Notes under the pieces: model-generated | What the model was told of the DNA's origin: nothing | The model's database searches: none | What the model saw: only the letters and a program-made list of their open reading frames with translations | Source: Deltaproteobacteria bacterium | GTDB lineage: Bacteria; Desulfobacterota; Binatia; Binatales; Binataceae | Direction of reading: 5' to 3' | Assembly: GCA_019237115.1 (NCBI GenBank) | Contig: JAFAHS010000255.1 | Span: 62,001-126,000, forward strand | DNA length: 64,000 nucleotides | In this document: positions 26,813 to 35,736 of the stretch, in pieces | Numbering within the stretch: position 1 is the stretch's first letter | How the letters are laid out: every line of letters starts with the position of its first letter | Translations under genes and position numbers: made by a program

Positions 26813-27811
26813 TCAGTTGGGAACCCAGGTCAGCGCGCGAATCTCACCAAACTCCCGGCGGAGTTTTCGCCACGAGTCGCCGGCATCGGTCGAAACATAC
26901 ACGTACCCGTGCAGGGTGTTGGCCACGATAATGTTCGGGTTCTGCGCGTTGGTCCCAAACCAGTACACGACCGAGTTTGGCTCGACCGGCAACTCGCACT
27001 TGGCCCAGGTCTTGCCGCCATCGCGCGTGCGCTGGATCGCACCGGTCTTGCCCGGGATGAAATCACCGTTGCCAACAAAGATGGTATCGGGGTCATCGGG
27101 CTTCAGGCTGACGCCCCGGCAGTAGGAAATCCGGTCGCGTTCCGCGAACCGTGGGAAGCCATGCAGCGACCAGGACGCACCTTCATCGCTGCTGCTCCAC
27201 AGACCATCGGGCGTGGTCACCAGCAGTTTGCCGGCCTTGCCTCCCGCGACCGCCAGACCGTGGACGTCAAGATTCAGTTCCTTGTCCCCCATCTTGCGAT
27301 GGGTCCAGGTTTTGCCGTCATCGCGACTGCAATAGACGCCGTCGATTTCCACGCCCACCCAGATGGTTTTCTGGTCGCGCGGATCGACCAGAATGTTGGT
27401 GACTTTTGGCGCTCCAGCCAGGCACCGCTCGGCGATCGGAATTGCCATTTTTTCCCAGGTCTTGCCTCGATCGGAGGACCGGAAAACTCCCGGTGGCTTG
27501 GTGCCTATGAAGAGGACCTCGGGATTGGTGGGATGATACGCGAGCGACCAGATTTGTTTGCCGGCCGCGGGAGATTCAACCAGATCCCAGTTGGCGCCGT
27601 TGTCTTCGCTGCGGTAGAGACCGACTTCGCTGCCCGCAAGAAGCTCGTGCGGGCGATGCGGTGAGACCGCGAACGAACGAATTTGGATTTCGCCCGGCTC
27701 AGCATCGAATGGCAAGTTCATCCGGCTGCGGCGCCATCGTTCGCCGCCGTCGGAGCTGAACCACACGCCCGCGCCAACCGTACCTACACAAATCGTGAAA
27801 TCCTGAGTCAT
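26813..27811 (-). CDS. Beta-propeller protein with BNR/sialidase-type repeats
   Basis: The 332-residue protein repeats S-x-D-x-G-x-x-W (Asp-box) motifs: S-S-D-G-G-E-R-W, S-E-D-N-G-A-N-W, S-S-D-R-G-K-T-W, S-R-D-D-G-K-T-W, S-S-D-E-G-A-S-W, T-R-D-G-G-K-T-W and S-T-D-A-G-D-S-W. That gives about seven blades. Asp-box propellers occur in sialidases, photosystem assembly factors (Ycf48) and many uncharacterised glycosidase-like proteins. No catalytic residues can be assigned, and there is no signal peptide at this start. I start at ATG 27811 because GAGGTGA lies just upstream; an in-frame extension to 27952 has unlikely composition. Confidence 0.88.
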   Translation of the reverse strand: MTQDFTICVGTVGAGVWFSSDGGERWRRSRMNLPFDAEPGEIQIRSFAVSPHRPHELLAGSEVGLYRSEDNGANWDLVESPAAGKQIWSLAYHPTNPEVLFIGTKPPGVFRSSDRGKTWEKMAIPIAERCLAGAPKVTNILVDPRDQKTIWVGVEIDGVYCSRDDGKTWTHRKMGDKELNLDVHGLAVAGGKAGKLLVTTPDGLWSSSDEGASWSLHGFPRFAERDRISYCRGVSLKPDDPDTIFVGNGDFIPGKTGAIQRTRDGGKTWAKCELPVEPNSVVYWFGTNAQNPNIIVANTLHGYVYVSTDAGDSWRKLRREFGEIRALTWVPN

Positions 27812-28086
27812 GAGCGTCACCTCACGCCGGGGAAATCCCTGACTGATTCTTACTCGCCCGCCTCCGCCATCCGCAAACGCATTTTTGGGTGCCGCCCCGC
27901 ACTGCCGCCGCCGTCCACCGGGGAGGCCAGAAATTCTTGGACGCGCGCCCACCGCGCACCGTGGATCAACGTCCTGCCGTTTTCGGAAGGCCTTTCGTCC
28001 CCGCTTGCCCTTAAAGGGCCAGTGAAAACATGGCTCCTTGACGCCAGGTCGCGCGCTCGGAGATATATGGGCGTAGGAGAGGCACC

Positions 28087-29163
28087 ATGATCCTTAAGAC
28101 GCTGGATATCGATCCGAAGGATTTCGAGAGCCGGACGGGATGGGCGATCAAACCCGAGGGTGCATGCAAGGGCGAGGTGTGCGTGTCGCTTCCGGCGGGA
28201 ACGGCATCACGCGCGACGCTCCATGCTGAGATGCTCTCGGAGCGCCTGGGAATGCCGCTGATTCACGACGCCCAAGCGAAGGTATGGTGCCTGGGACCGG
28301 AAGCCATGGGCCGTGCCCTGACCACTGCGCGCGCGCCTGAACTGGTGCTGCCCGACTACCAGGGCAAGCAGTTCCGCCTGAGTTCGCTGCGAGGACAGAA
28401 GGTGCTCATCGTCACCTGGTCTTCATGGTGAGGATGCCGCCTTGACCTGCCCGTGTGGCAGGCGCTGCGCAACCAACTTCACCCCCAGGGCCTCGAAATC
28501 GTAACCATCGCGCTGGATGTCGATCCCGAAGCGGCGCGACAATGGATCGAACAGACCAAGCCCAACCATCCGTCACTGATCGATAGCGCGCATCGCGTCG
28601 ATGAGCTTTTCGGCGTGATCAACGTGCCGAACGGCGTGTGGATTGACGAAGAGGGCATGATCGTCAGGCCGGTCGAGCAGGCGTGGCCCGAACGTGACTC
28701 TGCGCCCGATTGGCAAAAGATGGCTGACAGTCCCGACATTCCAGAGCAGCTGCGCGAGACGCTTCAGCTCGCCAGCCACATCGTTATTCAGCCCAAGGAA
28801 TACACGGCCGCGCTACGCGACTGGGTCGCCCGGGGCAAGGCGAGCCAGTACGCGCTACCGCCGCAGGAAGTGATCGGGCGCAGTGGATCGCGCGGCCAGG
28901 CCGAAGCGCAGGCCGCGGCATACTTCGAGTTGGGGCAGCATTTGTGGGAGAACGGTCAGCGCGATCTCGCGCCACGTCATTGGCGCGAGGCGCATCGTCT
29001 CCAGCCCGATAACTGGACTTACAAGCGGCAGGCCTGGTCCCTGGCGGATGCGTTCCAGGGACAAAGCGAGCTGTATGACTCGTGCTGGGTAAAGGACGTC
29101 AAGAAAATCGGCGCAGAGAATTACTATCCGCCTTTGAATCTTTCACCGTCCCGCGCCAAGTAG
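28087..29163 (+). CDS. Probable selenoprotein: thioredoxin-fold (ResA/TlpA/AhpC-like) protein with in-frame UGA
   Basis: Two open frames, 28087-28431 and 28432-29163, are in the same phase and separated only by a TGA at 28429-28431. Read through, they give a 358-residue protein with residue 115 encoded by TGA in W-S-S-W-U-G-C-R-L-D-L-P. This is where thioredoxin-like reductases have their redox Cys, just after the beta-strand V-L-I-V-T-W. C117 would be the resolving partner. Residues about 85-205 form the redoxin domain (L-P-D-Y-Q-G-K-Q-F-R-L-S-S-L-R-G before the motif; the cis-Pro region is in I-N-V-P-N-G-V-W-I-D). The N-terminal 80 residues, with C27 and C32, and a helical C-terminal part (280-358) with a TPR-like L-A-P-R-H-W-R-E-A-H-R-L-Q-P are extra. 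AGGAG precedes the ATG. A nonsense mutation or a sequencing error at a TGC/TGT codon is the alternative. Confidence 0.8.
28446..28462 (+). promoter_or_regulatory. SECIS-like hairpin downstream of the in-frame UGA
   Basis: CCTGCC (28446-28451) pairs perfectly with GGCAGG (28457-28462) around the loop CGTGT. The stem begins 14 bases after the UGA and the loop starts 20 bases after it. Bacterial SECIS elements lie directly downstream of the UGA inside the coding region and expose a GU in the apical loop for SelB; both features are present. The stem is coding sequence, so some pairing could be chance in this GC-rich context. Confidence 0.55.
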
Positions 29164-29293
29164 TGACAAGTCTGCTGGCACGGGCCAGAGGCCCATCCCA
29201 ACCTGCAGATCCTTGCGCGTCTTCGTGCTGAAGGCATGGGCCTGTTATTAGAAACGGCAGGTTGCCGACTGATCTCGAAGGGAGCAGACGACC

Positions 29294-30133
29294 ATGGGCA
29301 AACTTGAAGGCAAAGTCGCGGTGGTTACCGGAGCGGCCAGCGGACTCGGGCGCGCCAGTGCGCTGCGTTTTGCGAAAGAAGGCGCGGCAGTAGTGGCCGC
29401 GGATCTTAATTCACATGGCGCGGAACTGGTGGTCGCGGAAATTGCGGCTGCCGGCGGGCGGGCGGTGTATCAGCGATCCGACGTCACCAGCGAGTCCGAG
29501 GTCAAGGCACTCATCGAGCGCGCGGTGCGCGAATACGGCCGACTCGACATCACTTACAACAACGCCGGCGTGATCGGAGCGATGGGATCGATCGACAGCA
29601 CCAGCGAGGCGGATTGGGACAAGACCTTCGCAATCCTGACCAAGGCGGTCTTCTTCGGCATCAAGCATTCGGTCCAGCCGATGCGCAAGTCGGGAGGCGG
29701 ATCGATCATTTCCACCGCCTCGATTGCGGGGATGAGCGGGAGCTTTCGACTTCACGCATACAGCGCGGCGAAGGCCGCCGTCATCAATCTCACCCGAACC
29801 GCGGCGCTCGAGCTGGGCAGGGACAAGATCCGGGTGAATTGCATCTGCCCGGGGATCATCAGCACTCCGCTGGTCCACGGCGGCATCCCCGGCGGCAAAG
29901 AAGCCATCGATCCGCTCATCGGTAAGGCGCAGGCGATTCAGCGCGCGGGCCAGGCCGAGGACATCGCCAACATGGCGCTGTTCCTGGCTAGCGATGAGGC
30001 ATCGTGGGTAACCGGGGCGGCGATGGTCGTCGATGGCGGGTTCACGGCCGGACAGCCGTTCTCGCTCGCCACCGGAGGACTGGATCAGCCGGGCCCGGCG
30101 GGCTACTCCGGCCCATCGTTCGAGCGCGGGTGA
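29294..30133 (+). CDS. Short-chain dehydrogenase/reductase (SDR), classical type
   Basis: The 279-residue oxidoreductase has the cofactor motif T-G-A-A-S-G-L-G-R, N-N-A-G-V (90s), the catalytic Ser region I-I-S-T-A-S-I-A-G and Y-S-A-A-K with catalytic Tyr and Lys, followed by N-C-I-C-P-G. An acidic residue after strand 2 (A-A-D-L-N) suggests NAD preference. The extra 30 C-terminal residues are rich in Gly and Pro. It probably oxidises an alcohol or reduces a ketone; the substrate is unknown. It is a single gene between the selenoprotein candidate and the flippase. Confidence 0.9.
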   Translation: MGKLEGKVAVVTGAASGLGRASALRFAKEGAAVVAADLNSHGAELVVAEIAAAGGRAVYQRSDVTSESEVKALIERAVREYGRLDITYNNAGVIGAMGSIDSTSEADWDKTFAILTKAVFFGIKHSVQPMRKSGGGSIISTASIAGMSGSFRLHAYSAAKAAVINLTRTAALELGRDKIRVNCICPGIISTPLVHGGIPGGKEAIDPLIGKAQAIQRAGQAEDIANMALFLASDEASWVTGAAMVVDGGFTAGQPFSLATGGLDQPGPAGYSGPSFERG

Positions 30134-30179
30134 CGAACGACCCGGCCATCGCTGGCGAGGACATAAGTCGTCCGACTGA

Positions 30180-32912
30180 CTAATTCAGTTCCGCTTTCAG
30201 GCTGGTCAGAGTCGTGGCCTCGGTGATTCCCTCTGCGAGCTGGGCGGGGAAGCGATCGTGCAGTGGGCTCAACCGGGTACCCAGCAGTGTCACTCTGTAG
30301 CCGAGCATGCCGAGACCGCGGAACGGCGATGGCACCAGGTCGACCGCGTCTCGGAACTCCTGCATCTCGCTCTCGTCCCATCCAAGCAGTCCGCTGATAA
30401 AGAAGTAGACGGGGAACGAACCGACCAGGCATAGCATCAGTACCATCCAGGTGTTGGCGACATGGCCGGGTCCGCGCCAGAGCCAACTGACTACTCGGCT
30501 GACTATCAGGTAGTTGGCGAAACCGGCGAGGATAGGATTTACAAAGGTCTGCCACCAGCTGAAAACCAGAGGGACAACCATTCGTGCCATCAAGGGCCAG
30601 GCGACCACGGCTTTCAGGGCGGCCGAGAGAGTGAAGCCATAGAACAATCCGGAGAAACCGAAGCGCGCGACGAAGATATAGGTGAGCGCGATACGTCCCA
30701 CGTGCTCGATTCCAACCAGCCAGCTGTAGGTCCCGGTCCTGCCGGCGCCCAGGAAAAATTGATCGGGCATCCGTACCGCGAAATCAGACAGCCGGAACAG
30801 ATGCATCAACCCGAGCACCGCCAGCGCACGGCCGAACTGCGGCGGCAGCAAGCCACCGATCAGCACGGGCGAGAACGCAACGTAGACGCCCCCGAGCAAA
30901 CCCATGATCATGATGGCCCAGCGCAGGCCCTGGTCAGCATAACGCTGAGTCAACGCTATCATCTGGTGGGAGTACGCTTCGGAGATCGACGGCATCATCG
31001 TCGCGAAGATCGAGACGCTGGTCTCCAGGTACGCGAAGGTCAGGCCATAGGTAAGAAGCCAGATCTCGTTTTGTTCGAGGAAGTTGGGGATGAGCCGCCC
31101 CAGGATGATCGGAACCATCGACCAGCTGAGAAACGGCATGACCGCACCGGCGGTAGCCTTTACGCCGTAAATCAGGGACCTCCTTACCGTATCGCGATCG
31201 AAATGGACCAGGACCAGGGTCAATAACTTCATTCCGCTGCGGTGATAGAAGATCGCGCAGACCAGCCCCAGCAGGTAATGTCCGACGACCGCACCGACGG
31301 CGAAACCCATCACTGCGCCCAGGCCCTCTCCAAAGGCCGGATGGATCAGTCCCCAATGCCGCCCGTAGATCGCGCAGACCATCTGCACCGCCGGATACGC
31401 GACGTAGAACATTACGGTGGTGAGTTGCACGTAGTCGAAGCGTTGATAGGAACGGAAGATGGCGAGGAACGTGACGTAGAATGGAGGGAAACCTGCGAAC
31501 GTGTAAATCACCACCAGCCAGCTCAGATAAGCGGCCGCGGTTTGTGGAAGCAGCACCGCTCCGACCAGGCTGATGATCGCGAACGCAACCAGTCCAATGC
31601 CCAGGTGAAACCAGATAAAGAATTGCACGTAGCTCATCGCGCGTGCAGGATCCTTCACACGGTATTCGGCGAAATACTTCACGGTCGATTGGCTGGTGCC
31701 GAGATCGAGCAAGGGAGCCAGAAACAGCAAGACCTGCGCTACCGCGCCCCCCGCGCCGCGGGCTTCGAGGAACGGGTTGACGAAAGTGCGATCGAGCCAG
31801 AAACTGACCACGAAATTGAATGGAATCATCAACGCTATGTTGAGCAAGTAGTTGAAAATAAAGCCGCTCAGCGGCCGATGGAATCCGATGATTTCCCAAC
31901 CCGTATTGCGTGGCCTGGGTTCTTGGGCGTCGCCCGCGCGGGGCAGCGCGGCCGCACCGAGCGAAGAGGGTGTGAGGTTCGCGGGTCGCGGCCGATAGAA
32001 ATGCCTCGCCGCATCCGGATGGCGGATGCTGTATTTCCGGGCCGCGGTGAATCCCGCAACCAGCCCCGCGAACATCAGCGCGATCAGAACGCATAGAATT
32101 GCGGTCGTGCGCACCCCCGGGACCGGCGCCCCGCTCCAATTGCCGTATGGCACGGGCGTGATGCCAGCCGCGTCGCGCGTGATCCAATACAGAAGATAGT
32201 TGAAGAAAAAGAAGCGCTGGAAATCGTAGTTGCGCATCCCGCGCGCGCCTAGCAGCAGCATTTGCCGGTAACTGTACTGGCCCGCTTCGAGGTTTCCCTC
32301 GCTGAGCCATACATTCAGAACGTAGACGGTGCCGCGACCAACCTTGAGTCGGGTCAGGATCGGGGTCCCGGGATGAACCGGATCTGATGACGTAGTCGCC
32401 ACCAGAACCGCAGCGCCTGCGCCGACCGCGAGTCGGCTTCGTTCGTACACGCGAACTGCCGCGTTCCAGCTCACCTGGGTCGCGAGCGAATCTGACTTCG
32501 GGCCGACATAGGCGACAGTAGCGGCGATCCGCTCGCTGGCGGTGGCATGCCGGGGCCCCATTGGCGCGTCGACGACCCCGGACTGCTCTACGGCATCATC
32601 GGTCAGGGTCCGCATGGAAGTCGCATCGATATGCGGGCCCATGACGATGAGCAAACCCAGGCCGGAATCCACGCGCGCCTTGAGATCGTCAAGGGCGGCG
32701 CCCGGCGCGGGCAGTTGGTCCTGGAATATCGCCACCTGCGCGTCGGCAAGGTTGTCAACGCGGATGGTGGATGGATCAAGCGCGAGGCGACCGAGCACCA
32801 GTGCCTCGGCGCCCTGATAGAAAAGGGGAAAGCGCTGCTCGGCGGCGGCTGCTCCGGATACCAGCAGAGCGAGCGCGGCAATTGTAAAGGCGGAGGCCCT
32901 GCGAATTCGCAT
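30180..32912 (-). CDS. Multi-spanning flippase-like (MOP superfamily) protein with exported N-terminal domain
   Basis: From ATG 32912 the protein is 910 residues. It begins with a clean signal peptide (M-R-I-R-R-A-S-A-F-T-I-A-A-L to A-A-A-A-E). About 270 periplasmic residues follow, containing G-L-G-L-L-I-V-M-G-P-H and V-G-R-G-T-V-Y-V-L-N-V-W, reminiscent of a glutamine-amidotransferase-like fold without the catalytic Cys. Next come a single membrane helix (I-L-C-V-L-I-A-L-M-F-A-G-L), a basic linker and then about 12-14 membrane segments that look like a polysaccharide (Wzx-like) flippase. Ordinary flippases are 400-500 residues, so this is a fusion. It may move a lipid-linked glycan, but no glycosyltransferase lies nearby. 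ATG 32921 is an equally possible start. Confidence 0.75.
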   Translation of the reverse strand: MRIRRASAFTIAALALLVSGAAAAEQRFPLFYQGAEALVLGRLALDPSTIRVDNLADAQVAIFQDQLPAPGAALDDLKARVDSGLGLLIVMGPHIDATSMRTLTDDAVEQSGVVDAPMGPRHATASERIAATVAYVGPKSDSLATQVSWNAAVRVYERSRLAVGAGAAVLVATTSSDPVHPGTPILTRLKVGRGTVYVLNVWLSEGNLEAGQYSYRQMLLLGARGMRNYDFQRFFFFNYLLYWITRDAAGITPVPYGNWSGAPVPGVRTTAILCVLIALMFAGLVAGFTAARKYSIRHPDAARHFYRPRPANLTPSSLGAAALPRAGDAQEPRPRNTGWEIIGFHRPLSGFIFNYLLNIALMIPFNFVVSFWLDRTFVNPFLEARGAGGAVAQVLLFLAPLLDLGTSQSTVKYFAEYRVKDPARAMSYVQFFIWFHLGIGLVAFAIISLVGAVLLPQTAAAYLSWLVVIYTFAGFPPFYVTFLAIFRSYQRFDYVQLTTVMFYVAYPAVQMVCAIYGRHWGLIHPAFGEGLGAVMGFAVGAVVGHYLLGLVCAIFYHRSGMKLLTLVLVHFDRDTVRRSLIYGVKATAGAVMPFLSWSMVPIILGRLIPNFLEQNEIWLLTYGLTFAYLETSVSIFATMMPSISEAYSHQMIALTQRYADQGLRWAIMIMGLLGGVYVAFSPVLIGGLLPPQFGRALAVLGLMHLFRLSDFAVRMPDQFFLGAGRTGTYSWLVGIEHVGRIALTYIFVARFGFSGLFYGFTLSAALKAVVAWPLMARMVVPLVFSWWQTFVNPILAGFANYLIVSRVVSWLWRGPGHVANTWMVLMLCLVGSFPVYFFISGLLGWDESEMQEFRDAVDLVPSPFRGLGMLGYRVTLLGTRLSPLHDRFPAQLAEGITEATTLTSLKAELN

Positions 32913-33110
32913 CAGGCACATTTCCGAAACGTTTGGGCGCTGCTTAAAGTAGGTCCTGAGCAGTTGGAACGCTATAGACTGATTCCATTGAACCCGAAAG
33001 CAGATTTTCGCTGCTTTTCGCCAATCGTTGGGGAGGGGCAATGATCATGACCCTGTCGACACGACACCACCTGGCAAACCCTCACGGGAACAGAGCAGGC
33101 ATCTAGGGCA

Positions 33111-34085
33111 ATGGCGAATCAACAGCAAGTCCCCGCCCGGCCGGAAACGAGCCTGGGCGAGTTCATCCTCACGCACAAGGGCGATCTCACGCTTGCGTTG
33201 TCGTTCGCTGTCTACCTGGCCAGCGGCGCGATGCTGACCTTCACGCGTTTCCATCGCTCCTCGGAAATCGTGGTATCGATCGCGGAAGCGGCGCTCATCG
33301 GAGGTCTTTGCGATTACATAGCGCTCAAGATGATCTTCGAGCGGCGCTGGTATCTACCCAACTCCGGCGTGCTGCCTCGCAACCGGCAGAAGCTGGTCGA
33401 TGGCATTGCTACCACCATCGAAAACGAATGGCTCACGCCGCAGATGATCGGCCAGCGGCTCGGCGAGATGAACCTGGTGAATCGCCTCGGGACCTACCTG
33501 GAAGAAGTGAAACTCAGCGACCTGCTGGGACAGGCCGGCCTCCGACGTCTCATCGCGCGCGTAATCGATTATCTGGAGTCAGATGAACGCCGTGCGCAGC
33601 TCGAGACCATCCTCCGCAAGGCATTGCCGACTACTTTCTCGCGAATCTATGCCGTGATGCATCGGCTGGGCGCTGGAACGCTCACGGCGAGAATCGCTGC
33701 CAATCTCCGAAATCGCCTCCCGGAGCTGCAAAACGATCCCGAGCTGCTGGCCACCCTGGAAAACGCGATCCACGAATTCGGTTCACAGCTTCACGACCCG
33801 GAGAGCTACGCCCATCAGCTGGCACGCCGGCTGATCGACGAGATCGTGCGGCGCGCCGTAGAGTCGAGTCGCGGACAGATTTCGCACATGGTACGGGAAA
33901 ATCTTGCGCGACTGTCGGATGAGCAGATCCGGTTTCAGATCGAATCCAAGACCCGCACCCATCTGGATTGGATTCGCGTCAACGGGGGAATCTTCGGGGC
34001 ATTTTTCGGGCTGGTCTTCGCGCTGTCACGAATCGTCATCAATCATGGGCCGCAAATTCTGGGGCGCTTGCACATTGGAATGTGA
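33111..34085 (+). CDS. DUF445-family membrane-anchored protein
   Basis: The 324-residue protein fits DUF445: an N-terminal membrane region (L-A-L-S-F-A-V-Y-L-A-S-G-A-M-L), the signature G-G-L-C-D-Y-I-A-L-K-M-I-F-E-R, I-P-N-R-like L-P-R-N-R-Q-K-L, a long helical soluble middle, and a final membrane helix (G-G-I-F-G-A-F-F-G-L-V-F-A-L). The family is often annotated as an inner-membrane protein of unknown function. The start ATG follows a weak ribosome site. It is divergent from the flippase gene. Confidence 0.85.
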   Translation: MANQQQVPARPETSLGEFILTHKGDLTLALSFAVYLASGAMLTFTRFHRSSEIVVSIAEAALIGGLCDYIALKMIFERRWYLPNSGVLPRNRQKLVDGIATTIENEWLTPQMIGQRLGEMNLVNRLGTYLEEVKLSDLLGQAGLRRLIARVIDYLESDERRAQLETILRKALPTTFSRIYAVMHRLGAGTLTARIAANLRNRLPELQNDPELLATLENAIHEFGSQLHDPESYAHQLARRLIDEIVRRAVESSRGQISHMVRENLARLSDEQIRFQIESKTRTHLDWIRVNGGIFGAFFGLVFALSRIVINHGPQILGRLHIGM

Positions 34086-34155
34086 AGATCCCGAAGTGTG
34101 ACTTGACTTCTTTGTCCGAGGTGACAAGCGTGGGACATACCGGGAGGATTCCAGC

Positions 34156-35598
34156 GTGGCTCAACTTGCATATTCGGGTGCCATTTCGATCGCGAAGAAA
34201 ATCAGGGCGCGCAAAATTTCCAGCCGCGAAGCCCTCGACTATTTCCTGGCTCGGGTTGAAAAGCTCGATAAGCCCATAAACTGCGTGGTCACAATCGATG
34301 CCGATCGAGCGCGCAAGGAAGCCGATGAGGCCGACGCCGCGCTCGCGCGCGGTGAGATACGCGGGCCGCTGCATGGCGTGCCCATGACGATCAAGGACTC
34401 CTTCCAGACCCAGGGGATGCGAACGACCTCGGGCGCGCCGGAGCTGTCCGGCTTTGTCCCTACAGAAGATGCGTGGCCGGTTGCGCGTCTGCGCGCAGCC
34501 GGCGCCGTAATTTACGGAAAGACCAACCTCCCCATCTACGCCGGCGACTTGCAGAGCTACAACGAGGTCTTCGGTACCACCAACAATCCCCACCATGTAT
34601 CGCGCACCCCGGGTGGCTCATCGGGCGGATCGGCGGCCGCGCTCGCCTGCGGATTCACGCCGCTGGAACTGGGCAGCGATATCGGCGGGTCGATTCGATT
34701 GCCGTCGCACATGTCGGGAATCGTTGGCCATAAGCCAAGCTACGGAATCGTGCCGGCCCACGGGCAGATTCCGGGACCGCCGGGAACCCTGACGCTCGCC
34801 GACCTCGCGGTCGCCGGACCTATGGCCCGGACCATCGACGACCTCAAGCTTGGACTCGACATTATGGCGGGGCCTAATCGCTGGGAGCATCCGGCGTGGA
34901 AGCTCAAGCTGCCCGCGCCGCGCCCCACCTCGCTCAAGGAGTATCGCGTAGCCGCGTGGCTTGACGATCCCTCCTGCCCCGTGGAGCCCGAGTCACGGGA
35001 ATTGCTCGAAAAGGCGGCGCAGGCGCTCGCCGAAGCCGGCGCGACCGTGGATCACAATGCGCGTCCGGCTTTCACGTTGGAGAAAGTGGCCGACACCTTT
35101 GCCGCGCTGCTCCAAGCCGCCCTGGCGGGGGGAGTATCGTTCGAAAAAATCGAGGAGTACGCGGCTACGCAGGGCGATTCGGCCGCGGCCCGGACGCGCC
35201 GGCTGCTCGCGGTGCGCCATCGCCAATGGCTGAGTATCAACGAGCGGCGGCTCCAGATGCGCAAGCGCTGGGAAGAATTCTTTGCAGACTGGGATGCGAT
35301 CCTGCTTCCGGTCATGCCGTGCCCCGCGATTGTACATGATCATTCGGAACCACAGGCGAGCAGGACCGCGATGGTAGGCGGTGAACAACGACCGTACTGG
35401 TCGCTGACCACGTGGATGGCGCCCGCGGGAGCTTGCTATCTGCCTGCGACGGTGGTTCCGGTAGGGGTTTTGCAGAACGGGCTCCCGGTCGGAGTGCAGA
35501 TCGCGGGACCGTATCTGCACGACCGCACCACGCTGGACCTGGCCAAGCACCTGTTTTCGCTGTTTGGCAATCGCTGTCCCAAGCCGCGCGGCTTCTGA
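34156..35598 (+). CDS. Amidase signature family enzyme
   Basis: The 480-residue enzyme has the Ser-cisSer-Lys triad: K80 in M-T-I-K-D-S, S155 in P-G-G-S-S-G-G-S and S179 in S-D-I-G-G-S-I-R. It hydrolyses carboxylic amides in the cytoplasm. It lacks GatA context (no gatB or gatC nearby), so a catabolic amidase is more likely than tRNA amidotransferase. It begins with GTG, preceded by a strong GGGAGGA seven bases upstream. It is 70 bases after the DUF445 gene. Confidence 0.92.
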   Translation: MAQLAYSGAISIAKKIRARKISSREALDYFLARVEKLDKPINCVVTIDADRARKEADEADAALARGEIRGPLHGVPMTIKDSFQTQGMRTTSGAPELSGFVPTEDAWPVARLRAAGAVIYGKTNLPIYAGDLQSYNEVFGTTNNPHHVSRTPGGSSGGSAAALACGFTPLELGSDIGGSIRLPSHMSGIVGHKPSYGIVPAHGQIPGPPGTLTLADLAVAGPMARTIDDLKLGLDIMAGPNRWEHPAWKLKLPAPRPTSLKEYRVAAWLDDPSCPVEPESRELLEKAAQALAEAGATVDHNARPAFTLEKVADTFAALLQAALAGGVSFEKIEEYAATQGDSAAARTRRLLAVRHRQWLSINERRLQMRKRWEEFFADWDAILLPVMPCPAIVHDHSEPQASRTAMVGGEQRPYWSLTTWMAPAGACYLPATVVPVGVLQNGLPVGVQIAGPYLHDRTTLDLAKHLFSLFGNRCPKPRGF

Positions 35599-35736
35599 GG
35601 ATGAAGGCAAGAGTCCGAGACCGGGAGATGCGGGGATTATTTCGTTCCGCGGCCGAGCAATGACCGAGGGTCCTCCTCTAAAGGCAGCCGGATCGGACGA
35701 TCTCCAAACTGGAAAGCCGAAAACCAGATAGTCGAG

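Noticed and set aside
27812..27952. Longer N-terminus for the beta-propeller protein
   Set aside because: The added 47 residues are Arg/Gly-rich and unlike a signal peptide, while the later ATG has a strong ribosome site.
28429..28431. TGA as an ordinary stop, giving two separate genes
   Set aside because: The two halves are in the same phase, together make one redoxin domain and the codon falls exactly on the catalytic Cys position. A simple stop would leave a headless second gene with no ribosome site.
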